From Symbiodinium natans (taxonomy: Eukaryota; Sar; Dinophyceae; Suessiales; Symbiodiniaceae), in contig CAJNDS010002396.1 of the NCBI GenBank assembly GCA_905221605.1, forward strand, positions 383,828-447,827: a DNA stretch of 64,000 nt, read 5' to 3'. The translations under genes were made by a program, and so were the position numbers. Shown here in pieces: positions 43,984 through 53,299 of this stretch. Under the pieces are notes generated by a model. That model was not told where the DNA came from, did no database searches, and saw nothing but the letters and a program-made list of their open reading frames with translations. Position 1 is the first letter of the stretch, and each line of letters starts with the position of its first letter.

Positions 43984-44620
43984 ATTTGAAATATTCAGAA
44001 TTATCAAATGAGATCGGATATTACAATATCGTAGAGAAAAAGTTGCATACATTATTTTGACCATTACCCAAATGGATATTTACAGAGTTAAAGTAGTTTG
44101 AAAAAACATCATTTCTTACGTAGAACGTCTAAAAAATAACGGAAATAATATTAAAACTGTTGATATTTTTTATCTGATAAAAGTTGTGTTGAAATGTTAA
44201 AGAATGGTATTATATTCTGCGCATGTATGTATAGATATATATATATATAGAGATAGATTGTTCAGCTAGTGGAATGTATTAGAACACGCACGCTTATTTT
44301 AACTAGTAATCACTCAGCAGTTGTTGAATACTCAGGAGAAAATTTCTATTAATTCTATTATATTCAGAGTATATATATATAATAAAAAATGGCAGATCGT
44401 CACAATTTAACAACTCCTGGAATACACACATTGATATTATGAAGACTTGATAAACATAAAGTTTGCACAAATATATGGGAACATTTTCATACAAGGCATA
44501 AAAGAGGATAAACAACAAAAAGACGCTTACGATATTTGTTATTAATATGTTTTTCACCGCGGCATTTTAAAAAGGCTAAATATACGAATATATGATACAC
44601 AATGTACATTACAAACCCCA

Positions 44621-45599
44621 AAACCCTCAGGCTGACGGCAGCTGAGCCTAGCAGCGCAGATCTGCTGCAAGACTGCAAGAAGCAGGAGGGGTGCGACCGT
44701 GAACATCCCAAGCGGTCGCCCCCTCCCACCTTCAAGTGGATTTATAAAACCCAGCCCAGGGTTCAAAAAGGTCGACTCAGTCTCAAGCCTTTCAGTGGCT
44801 GCGTAAGTCCCCGATCACCCCGCAGCCCCGAACCCCCTAAGCCCCGATCTTAAAAGCTCTGAACCCAGTCAACCGTAATATTCGCGAAGATCAGAGCCCA
44901 ACCCCTGAACACGACTAGCCGTCAACCCTGAATTTCTCCTGCTATAGCTTGAGCGTGGGCTCCTAAACCTACAAACGCTGTTCCTTAAAGACCGGCAGCT
45001 GAAGTTCCAGAAAAACAGTGTATATGTGTCTGCAGGGTTTTTGGACAGCTACACACTTCAGAAACCAAGCTTTGGGGACTACAAAGGCCAAAGAGCCTGG
45101 ACCAGACTTTTTGAGCTAGGGTTGAGGGGTTAGGGTTTACAGGTCTCTGGACATCCGTTGACTCAGAAACAAAAAACTAATAATTGGATCGTATTGGATC
45201 CGCTCGTAATAAGGACAGCGGATTTAGGGTCAGGACCCCAGGCAGCCGTGTCACAGGCATCCTGGGCGCCAGGCGGCCAGGTACGGAGACGCCAAGCTCT
45301 CCAATTAAATCGAGCATGAGGGGCTTTGCGCCCTCTCAAAATTGCGAGCTTAGGAGGGGCCGTCTGTGTTTGCACGGCTGCAAGTGAGGGCCTTGTAGAA
45401 CTCATAGAGACTTCGGGTAAGGGTACCAGGGGCTTGAGGGACCTTGAGAGTTGGAGCCTCTCTTGCTCGCGGATATGACTCTGCGGAGCCAAGCTTTGAG
45501 CTCCGTCTTGGGCAGGCGGTGGCGCTTCTCTGTCGCCCACCACTCCTTTCTCAATTCGGGTCACGTCTCACGTCTCGCCCGACCTTAGGGGTCGGTCAC
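44621..45599. other. Low-repeat interval
   Basis: Holds a 133-codon minus frame at 45163-45564 that starts MTRIEKGVVGDREAPPPAQD, is Pro/Ala/Arg-rich, and is followed to its minus-strand 3' side by telomere-like sequence. A 67-codon plus frame overlaps it. There is no motif or splice evidence, so I do not call a gene. Confidence 0.4.
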
Positions 45600-46100
45600 A
45601 AGAAAGAGGCTATATAAAGGGGCCCCCTATTTTCGTGAATAGATAGAGCGGCGAAATATTGAATTAATACCATATGAAGGAGGCTGGCTAGTGAAGTAGT
45701 AACTATAAAACAAGCAGTTTTCACTACATAATAATGAAACACTGCTCGCGCACTACTTAAATACACAGATGATATTATGTCTGAAACGCACAATTGGCAT
45801 AGACAAGCTCAAAAATGAATATTTTTCTTAGAAACCTATTTTCTGCCTCGTGAGGATCATAGTACTCTCGGAAATTCACAAATCCTAAAGCCTTGGGAGA
45901 CTCTCTGGCGAAGTTTGGGCTTTTGGGTGTTCAGGTGTTTCGATGCAAATGAAGCAAATTTGAGAGGAACGTTTTTTCCAAGCCAAATGTTGGTTTAATA
46001 GGCAAATTGAAATATTATTCAAACACCTCGTACATTTTTCAAACCACACCAAGGCAATATTCATTGCGTTGAAATTCAATACTAAGTACATACTGGCTTT
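45600..46100. other. AT-rich island 6
   Basis: Moderately AT-rich, beginning with GGCTATATAAAGGGGCCCCC (TATA-like) at 45608. The short minus frames here have no recognised content. Confidence 0.6.
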
Positions 46101-46680
46101 GTCGATGTAGTATGAATTCCTATTTTCAGCTTGCTTGGAGTGAGCAATGAAGGACAGCTATTGGGACGCACGCCGCAAGCTGAACCCCCGAAACGCAGCG
46201 GACTGATATCAGTCCACAGGACCAATGATTACTATAGATAGTAGCCATGAGGATTCTGTTATGGTCAGTGGTAGGAATTGTCCTGTTAGTTGTTGTTCTT
46301 GTTGTATGAAAGAAAGAGATCCTTTCCTGGGAATCCTGAAAGAAGCCGCGTCAGGCCCAGTGTTGACCCGTGCAGCTCAGCACGTATCTATTTATTAAGA
46401 CCAGTGAAAAAAAACACAAAAAACACGAGTTTTTTTGAATACATTTTGCACGCATGCTGTGTTGCGTAAAATACTCGCGGAAATACTCGACGACTACGAT
46501 TTTATCGGTATGTACAGTGTTTTCAGCGTGTGCTACTTGTACACAAGTGCGTGGAAGCAAGCAGAAGAGCAGTGTAGACGAGGAGGGTGTAGATCTTGGG
46601 GGTGGGGGGGTGACATTATTTTTACTGGTATAATGTCATATACTGAACCTCAAGTATCTGAAAACACAAAAAGTTAGACA
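46101..46680. other. Spacer between AT-rich islands
   Basis: No repeats of the telomere type and no supported frame. Overlapping opposite frames at 46351-46677 lack motifs. Confidence 0.5.
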
Positions 46681-47061
46681 TGTTACGAATACAAGGACAA
46701 AATCAAGATCATAAATATAGTACATGTAAAAGTAATTTTTGTACCACAAATTTGTTACAATGTTTTATATAGTTTCACAAACACATCAAAAATACAGAAT
46801 GTTCTCATAAGCTTTTTTAACATGTCTAGTTATACGTATGACAGTACCATGTTGCAAAAGTATTGTACACACGTCATTACAAAACTGGGTTTTTGATTAC
46901 TATAACCCAAAATGATATTCATTCTCTATAAATTCTTTAGACTTAGATAATTATATGTCACGAACTAGCAGTAAGGTTAACAGGGTTATATCATCGTATT
47001 GTTGTTTGCAAGGTATATCGGAAAGTCTTTTACAACATGCAAAATGATTAATATTATGACA
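46681..47061. other. AT-rich island 7
   Basis: AT-rich. A 43-codon open stretch on the plus strand (46916-47047) contains NSLDLDNYMSRTSSKVNRVI and LQGISESLLQHAK. It runs almost to the start of the poly-G-ended module at 47062. Confidence 0.6.
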
Positions 47062-47205
47062 GGGATAAGGAGAACTAAATGCCTACACAAGGTTTACAGC
47101 TTATAATAGTGTGAATCGAAAAATACCCCGTATTGAGAGAAACAGCCCCCAGAGCAGCCCCCACAAATAACTTTCTGCATTTTTTAGGGGGGGGAGGAGC
47201 GAAAG
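47062..47205 (+). mobile_element. Poly-G-ended module, copy 2
   Basis: Aligns with 32078-32250: ATAAGGAGAACTAAAT, GGTTTACAGCTTATAATAGT, then AACAGCCCCCAGAGCAGCCC, CCACAAATAACTTTCTGC and a G tract from 47187. It follows an AT-rich island, which may be the rest of the same element. Confidence 0.6.
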
Positions 47206-47411
47206 GGGGAAGGTGAAGGGGTGGGAGGGGGGGAGGGAGGTAAACCCCTAAACGCCCCAACGCCCTAATTGCCCTATAACCCCCTAAACCCTAAACTTTG
47301 ATAAGGGATAATGGAGTCTCCGGGGGAAGTTCCAAGGTCGTTGGGCCCGTGAGTCTCCTGCGCCTCCCGCTTTTGGCGCAGCTGATGTGGGCCGTGGCCA
47401 CGCGCGGAGCC

Positions 47412-47530
47412 TCAGGGTTCAGGGTTCAGGGTTTAGGGTTTTAGGGTTTAGGGTTTAGGGTTTAGGGTTTTAGGGTTTAGGGTTTTAGGGTTTTAGGGTT
47501 TAGGGCTTTAGGGTTTTAGGGTTTACGGTT
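47412..47530 (+). repeat. Mixed TTTAGGG/TTTTAGGG telomere-like array
   Basis: About sixteen units alternating between the 7-mer TTTAGGG and the 8-mer TTTTAGGG, preceded by TTCAGGG variants. Confidence 0.93.
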
Positions 47531-48077
47531 CTCGGTGTAGGGGCTGTGGTTCATGCTGTATTGGGGCCTGGGTTTTTAGGATAGACCTGGTTTGTGTTTT
47601 TTTGTTCGTGGGGTTTAAGCGGGCTATATCTTCGGAGTATCTATCCGAGGGGAGGGGAAGGGTTTGCGGGTTTTAGGCTTTCAGGTTTTGGGTGGAAGAG
47701 GACGAGCAAGACACAAAAACGGATTATAGTCCGCAGAACTGGGATGAAAATCACTGTAGCTTCGGGTAGATGATGCAGGGTTCATGTGGTCCTCAGAGGC
47801 ACATTTTTGGGCCATCCGCCACTGTCGAGGAATTGATCGACATCCACTCTAAGCCTGAAACCTCTGAAGCTCTTTAGGGGTTAGGGTTTGGGGGCTAATA
47901 TGGGCTGTTAATTGCTTATGCTTCAGGCGTCGCCTGAGGGGTCTCTTGCGGCTGCCTGCAGCCGGGAACCCCATCTATACTTGCTGCTGAGGAGTTCTGT
48001 GGGGATTTCATTCATTGTGGATTGGGACTTGGGTTTTTAGGGTTTAGCAACCTGGTGATTAGGGGGTAGGGTGTCAT

Positions 48078-48479
48078 GTGCTTCAAGTTCTGAGTTGTAT
48101 CTGCGACTTACAGCATCTTCCAGTGCCGGCCTTTTCGTCTTCAGGGTGCGATCGAACCGTGGCGCAGGGTTTGGGGTTCAGTTCGGTCGGCAATAAATCA
48201 TACCAAGTACGCATGTCAAGGCGCAGTTTTTTGCCAGCCATGCCTGTATCTGACTCTCGAACTTCTGTAAAGCGTGAGCCGATTCAGAAAAACTCGAGCA
48301 CGGACCGTTTAAGCCAGTGTTGCTGTTCGGAAAAAGGTTTTCCTTCCTCTTGTATTGTGGAGGAGATTTCTGGTGAAGAGAAAGTATTTTGTTTGAAGCA
48401 ATTTTCTTGTTGGCCCCATCGAGAGATCTTGTTGCGGCGCAGCTCCTTCAGTGATCCCATTCTTTCACGCGACATGTGA
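48078..48479 (+). CDS. Open frame of uncertain status, 133 codons
   Basis: A Ser/Cys-rich frame beginning MLQVLSCICDLQHLPVPAFS, with later RTSVKREPIQKNSS and VEEISGEEKVFCLKQFSC. No telomere-derived peptides. No domain recognised. Sequence upstream is telomere-like (47880-48060), so a promoter is not evident. Confidence 0.18.
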   Translation: MLQVLSCICDLQHLPVPAFSSSGCDRTVAQGLGFSSVGNKSYQVRMSRRSFLPAMPVSDSRTSVKREPIQKNSSTDRLSQCCCSEKGFPSSCIVEEISGEEKVFCLKQFSCWPHREILLRRSSFSDPILSRDM

Positions 48480-49029
48480 GCAAGCAGCCAGAATTTTAAG
48501 TGCGGCTAGAACCATCCGCGTGGCTGGTAAAGCCGAAATGCAGTAGTCCCCCTGCAGTACCTGGACAATTGCCGTGCAGTAGAACTCGTCGACTCTTCGC
48601 ACATTCTTCAATGGCTATTGCTCGGGGGCGAGGAAGATCACGAAACCCAGAGCTCTTAGCGACGCGAGCCCTGAGCCCGCAAGCCCTTCTACCCCTGCAG
48701 AAATACACATGTCATGTCTCTGCAAGCTTGGGAGCTTAAGGGGATTGTAGGGTTTGCGACTTAAGGCCCCAGGTCCCGAACCAAAAGCTGCCGACGCAAC
48801 TTTTTGTGGCCCTAGGCTTAGACAAAGATGGCCCATTATGGGGTCTTGAGAACGCATGTATGGCTTTTCAACCATAAACCATCGGACCTGGGCACGAAGC
48901 CGAAGCCTACACCCCAAACCCTGAGCCCGAAACCCTAAACAGGTGGAGACGGAGAAGAGCCAGTTCTTGGCTGCAGCGGCCGAGGACCTACGGCAGTAAC
49001 GAATACAAACATCGGTATATGGAGAACGT

Positions 49030-49075
49030 ATCACAACGCTACACAACTTAGCATCACAACGCTACACAACTTAGC
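49030..49075. repeat. Perfect 23-bp tandem duplication
   Basis: Two identical copies of a 23-bp unit starting ATCACAACGCTACACAACTT, head to tail with no spacer. Confidence 0.95.
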
Positions 49076-49181
49076 TGAACTCGGTCTGCAGCAGCCAGAA
49101 CAACAAGCATGTGTTGAGCCATCCTTGCCCGAGAACAATCATCGCTCGCACATCCGAGCGACAGCGAGGCGCTGAACCTAC

Positions 49182-49276
49182 CTGGAAATCGTGATCTATT
49201 TCGCGCTTTTGAAGATATGCTGAGAGCATTGCTTCCGAAACAGCTGCCTCCAGCTCTGGATCGCTTGGAGAAGCTT
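49182..49276 (-). CDS. Candidate internal exon, function unknown
   Basis: A minus-strand segment bounded by CCTTGCTCACAG|AAGC (acceptor) and TTCCAG|GTAGGTTC (a near-perfect donor), 95 nt long. The peptide reads EASPSDPELEAAVSEAMLSA then YLQKREIDHDFQ, acidic and typical of a soluble protein rather than repeat-derived. An upstream frame on the same strand (49334-49567) could supply the preceding exon. No family is recognised. Confidence 0.35.
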
Positions 49277-49333
49277 CTGTGAGCAAGGCCTTCCTCCTTC
49301 TTGCGCAACGTGCCAGCGTCCCTGATCCACATC

Positions 49334-49567
49334 CTAGGCTCTTCCTTTCAAAGCTCGCTGTCTTCCCGCGGAACTCAGGAGTTGCTCCAACATCCCTAGG
49401 AAGCCCAGCTGTACCCCTTGTTGCATTGTTTCTGCTATGTCTTGGTTCCCCTGTGATTTTCCTGATGACCTATCAGCACACAAAAATGAGGAGTAGCCTT
49501 CTTGTGAGATGCCTGCTGGGCTACCTCGAGTTGCCGTCTCCTTAAAGGCTGCGTTGACACCGCCCAA
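49334..49567 (-). CDS. Candidate upstream exon paired with 49182-49276
   Basis: A 77-codon minus frame starting MGGVNAAFKETATRGSPAGI and containing SSGKSQGNQDIAETMQQGV followed by QLGFLGMLEQLLSSAGRQRA. The latter stretch is amphipathic. It would have to be spliced before the TAG at its end to join the exon at 49276. No canonical GT donor stands out, which weakens the model unless non-canonical donors are used. Function unknown. Confidence 0.22.
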   Translation of the reverse strand: MGGVNAAFKETATRGSPAGISQEGYSSFLCADRSSGKSQGNQDIAETMQQGVQLGFLGMLEQLLSSAGRQRALKGRA

Positions 49568-50401
49568 GCAAATTGCAACCCCCCAGCCTTGGGACCCGGG
49601 CTTGCTGGGTTTAGGGCTTAGGGAGTTTGGGGTAGAGGGTTTCGGGGCTTTTTAAATGTAAAAGGGTTTAGGGTTTAGGGTTGGGGGCTCTGGAGACACA
49701 GGACTGCTTGGACACGCCCCCTATGGCCGGAAGCTGAGCATCAGAAGGTTTGGGCTCAATTCTGAGTCTTAAGCCTGCGGCCATCTGAAGACAACTCCTG
49801 AGATTTTCCAAGAACCTGAGACCCTAAGCCCCGTAGGCCCCAGAAGTCGGAACCTTAAACCTTTCAAGTCTGAACCCGAACTGCCAAGAGCCAAGACTGG
49901 AGTTCCACCTTAGAGGTGTTCAGGCATAAGACGCTTTTGTGTTGGCGGCTGTAGGGACTCAAAGCTCCCAATGTACCCCTCCTGCTTGAACGTAGGTGAA
50001 GGCAGGCTTCGGGGTTTACGGTCTGCGCGTTTGCAATCTGTAACTCCAAGGCGGAGGCTCTTCATGAGATGCTTCTTGGGCTGGCCTCTCTCGCACTTGT
50101 CCTCTGTAGCCGCGGATCCAAGCACAGGTCCGCTGGGCACTGATATCCCGAAATTCGATTGTCAACGGAGCCCTAAGCCCGCAACTCTCAAGCCAAGACC
50201 CTTAAAGCCTAGATCCCTCAGTTTATGACCAAGGCTGCAGACCTCTCAGCCCTCTTGCTGGTGTCGCCCGGCTGACATTTGGAGTGGGTTTGTGGTTTGA
50301 GGAATCGAGTAACGCAAAAACTTCCAGGAATTAAGCAACAAACGCTCCACTCCCACCCCACCACCCCACATCCGCACTCCCTAAGCCGTGCTTGAAGCAT
50401 T
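49568..50401. other. Non-genic interval
   Basis: Telomere-like patches occur at 49605-49685 and 50170-50220. Overlapping frames at 49864-50228 have no motif. Confidence 0.55.
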
Positions 50402-50908
50402 GTGGATAGTTATAAGTATGGAGTGAGGCAGTGGCCAGATAAATGTTCCAGAAACCCGTCTAGAGACACACCTTTCCTGGAAGTAAGGACAAACTTTCAT
50501 GTTATGACGAAGTTTCTCTCGCTTCGGGGCAGCGGAGCAAGGATTGCACTTCAGTGCCAACCAAGTGATGTCAGAATTGAACGCACGTGTGCCATTCATG
50601 CAAGTCCAGCTATGCCCAGCTCGCTTCAAGATGCATTCCCCAGCCTGACGTCCCAAAGTTGCTTGGTGTTGTCAACGGGCAGGGCAATCGCCAAGACTGG
50701 CACCATTCAACAATCACCCTCCACAAGCCTAAGCCCGAAGCTTTTGAACCCTAAGCCGGAACCCATCGGCCGTTCAGCGCCAGAAGCTCGGAACTCCGAG
50801 GCTACTTGTCTGCGTGACCTACGCCGCCCTTGCACCACTGATCATTGTCGCCGGGGTAGGAGCCCCAGGAGCCGTTGTCCTTCCCACCAGAATTTATCTT
50901 CTTTGTGA
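50402..50908 (+). CDS. Longest open frame in the window, 168 codons, unrecognised
   Basis: Begins MDSYKYGVRQWPDKCSRNPS and ends CPSHQNLSSL. The middle includes a repeat-derived LLNPKPEP stretch from telomere-like sequence (about residues 113-120), so the 3' part is doubtful. The first 100 residues look more like ordinary protein. A minus frame of 91 codons overlaps at 50381-50656. No known domain. Confidence 0.18.
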   Translation: MDSYKYGVRQWPDKCSRNPSRDTPFLEVRTNFHVMTKFLSLRGSGARIALQCQPSDVRIERTCAIHASPAMPSSLQDAFPSLTSQSCLVLSTGRAIAKTGTIQQSPSTSLSPKLLNPKPEPIGRSAPEARNSEATCLRDLRRPCTTDHCRRGRSPRSRCPSHQNLSSL

Positions 50909-51056
50909 CATGTGGGGGGGGGGTTTCCGAAACTAAGGGTACCTTGTTGCCTACGATTTGAGGGTCTATATCAAGGGTGCCCTTCTCTTCCTAAACCCGC
51001 ACAGCCTCCTATTTGAGGGTCTATATCAAGGGTCCCTTATGTTCCTAAGCCCCCAT
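50909..51056 (+). mobile_element. Family A element with internal duplication (copy 9)
   Basis: Starts ACATGTGGGGGGGGGGTTTC with CGAAACTAAGGGTACCTTGT, then carries a repeated block ATTTGAGGGTCTATATCAAG at about 50954 and 51010. It ends CCTAAGCCCCCAT. The duplicated right half makes it longer than the other copies. Confidence 0.6.
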
Positions 51057-52035
51057 TTGTTTGTGTGTCTGTGTGGGGAGGGGGGAAGGACCTGTTGCCC
51101 CCAGATGGTAGTCTCCTTGCCCGAAACGTTCAACACCCCACAGCCTTTGGTTAACGTGGATGTGAGTGATCGTCGATTTGGGCAGGTCTTAGGGGTACTT
51201 GAAGGCTCGTGGATGGTCGGAACCACCCTGAAAGGTCTGGTAGTCAGTAAGCTTGGAGCAATGTTTTCCGCAAACCTCAAAGTGCTTTTCTTTAGGCATG
51301 TAGCGAACGATAACCCTAATGTAAACCCTGAAGCCCTCCTGACCCTGAAGCCCTAAACCCTACAGTTATGCGGATGTACCTAGGTCCTTTGGAGGAGCTT
51401 CCAAAGCTTGTTCGGACCACGAGTCGTCCAACACAGTAGATCCCTCTGCTGTAGGTAGAGTTGTGGTTTTGGAGGTTTGACTTTTGAGGCTCCAAGTACC
51501 TCAGACCAGCCTTCTCCCAACAGAACCCTAAACCGTGCTCGCACAGGGTTAGGGGTTACTCGGAGCTTTCTTGGGGGCTTGGGGGCGTTCGAAGTAGGGT
51601 GATAAACTGAGTTGAGAGCAAGCTAGCTGGTCACAAGCGCCGTTGGGGTACCCAGGACCCTTAAACCCTAAACCTTAAACCCTACTTTTGGCTAGCCACG
51701 AACCTTTAAGTAGGACTGGCGCATTCAGGGTTCCCTTGCACATGGCGCATCCAAAAATGAGTGCTGTAATGGGAGGTTGCTATCGCCACCTAAACCCTAA
51801 ACCCTGAACCCTGAACCCTGAACCCTAAACCCTAAACCCTAAACCCTAAACCCTAAACCCTAAACCCTAAACCCTCAACCAATCCTAAACCCTAAAAACT
51901 CCCTGATCCTTGGCACCTGAGGCTCTCTTCTTCGCTCTCCGTTGGCTGGTACTGGCACTGCGATACCTGTACGTCAGCAGCTGAGGGCACCTTCTGTTGG
52001 GCTAAGGGAGGCCCTTGGGACGTTTCAATTTTTCC
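51057..52035. other. Non-genic interval
   Basis: Telomere-like patches at 51325-51362 and 51660-51685, with a strong CCCTAAA/CCCTGAA run at 51790-51893. The frame 51026-51356 is open on both strands and is not called. Confidence 0.6.
51790..51893 (-). repeat. Interstitial telomere run with CCCTGAA block
   Basis: Two CCCTAAA, three CCCTGAA, then about eight CCCTAAA heptamers in register. Confidence 0.95.
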
Positions 52036-52096
52036 CCTTATTGGGCTAAAGAGGATCATATTCAGGAGTGTTTTTCAGAGGGTGTTAAGGGCCATC
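52036..52096 (+). mobile_element. Family C 60-bp shared module (copy 2)
   Basis: Matches 19991-20053 over AAGAGGATCATATT and TTTTTCAGAGGGTGTTAAGG. The following sequence to about 52235 (ACCCAGAGTAGGCC onwards) resembles 13171-13245, so the module may belong to a longer element. Confidence 0.6.
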
Positions 52097-52280
52097 TGAG
52101 GCTAAGGTGTAGGAATACTAGGACCCAGAGTAGGCCGTAATTCCTTTTCTTAGGGCTCATTTTCCCTGACAAACACTTTCACACCAAAAAGGGGACCCTT
52201 ATTCTTCCTAGGTTTCTCTTGGGTCCAGAGTGCTACCTCCGCCGAGCTTTGAGGATCTCTTGGTCCCTGCCCCAATCCCC

Positions 52281-52347
52281 AAAACCCTAAACCCTAAACC
52301 CTAAACCCTAAACCCTAAACCCTAAACCCTAAACCCTAAACCCTAAA
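52281..52347 (-). repeat. Interstitial telomere run (CCCTAAA)n
   Basis: Nine to ten perfect heptamers ending CCCTAAACAAACC. Confidence 0.97.
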
Positions 52348-53245
52348 CAAACCATTCAAACAACCCTGGGTGGTCAGCACCCTGGGGCCTAAACCCTGAA
52401 ATCTTAGCCCCGGAACCTGAAGTACCCAGGGGTGAACCCTGGGCTTCGGGGTTTAGGGTTTAGGGGTTTAGGGGTTTAGGGTCTTGAGGTCGACCTTGGT
52501 GTTGAGCTGGGATCCTTGAGCTCAGTGCGCCAATTCTGTCCAGTCTCCTGAAGACTGTTGCCATGGCTGCCTTTCTTATTTTCGTGGTCCTTCCTTTGCA
52601 CTATGTAAGTTGACGTTAGCAGGTCACTGCTGCGTCTGTTGATTGCATGCACAGAATGGGCAGATGCCTTGGCATGACACCTAAAGTCAGGCAGCGTTTT
52701 GTCCTGCACGGCCCGTGGCATCTTAAACAGTTTCGAGCAGGTCCAGAAGGCAGCTCCCTCTTAGTGTTTTCACGGATTTAGATTTGTTGGTGGATTTTGA
52801 ATGAGGAAGCCTTCGTGCTAAACCTGACACCTTTCGCCCTCCAAATCCTTAGAACCACGGAGCCCTGCACACCCTAGATACTCCAAATACCCTAGACACC
52901 CCAAAATACCCCTAAGCCCTCATACCCTAAACCCTAAACTAACCCTCAATCCTCCGCTCGAGACCCAACTCAGGTCCACGTTCCCCGCTTCGACTCAGGA
53001 GGTGCTTTCTGGTACCTACTCTGGGATCAGGCGCGCACCTTTGTGTGCTTCTGGGGTTTAGAGCTTCAGGGTTGCAGGAGGAAAGGGTTAGAGGTTAATC
53101 CGTTCCCCCTAATATTAACGGGAAACGTGTGTTTTATTATTAGGGGGATGTTGTTATCCAAATGTCACGTTTGGAGTCTAAAGGGTTTAGGGTCTAGGCT
53201 TCAGGGCCTGGAGGGCTTAAGTAATTCCTTAAGTAATTTGGGTGT

Positions 53246-53260
53246 AGAGATGAGAGAGAG

Positions 53261-53297
<37 letters not shown>
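53246..53297. repeat. GA microsatellite
   Basis: (GA)n with one C substitution at about 53262. Confidence 0.95.

Positions 53298-53299
<2 letters not shown>

Larger units (their letters stand above)
42615..44620. other. AT-rich island 5 (about 2 kb) with decayed coding-like stretches
   Basis: This is the largest AT-rich block. The plus strand is A-rich and holds several short open stretches with protein-like composition that end in stops or change phase. One at 43358-43495 contains NPVQIENYNENHNTTWIGGG and FNTFFMCPLLGHIKQG. One near 43820-43983 contains FEHDVSDFDRELTGAESELQ. One near 43100 contains NTQYMLDITTTNDTRITKSR. The hydrophobic minus-strand frames (43698-43901, 44303-44557) are the T-rich complement of this. 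No family is recognised. A repeated motif ATACGAATATATGATA-like occurs at 43753 and 44580. Confidence 0.6.

Noticed and set aside
43698..44557. Hydrophobic minus-strand frames in the large AT-rich island
   Set aside because: Same composition effect. The plus-strand fragments look more like protein, and I annotated those with low confidence instead.
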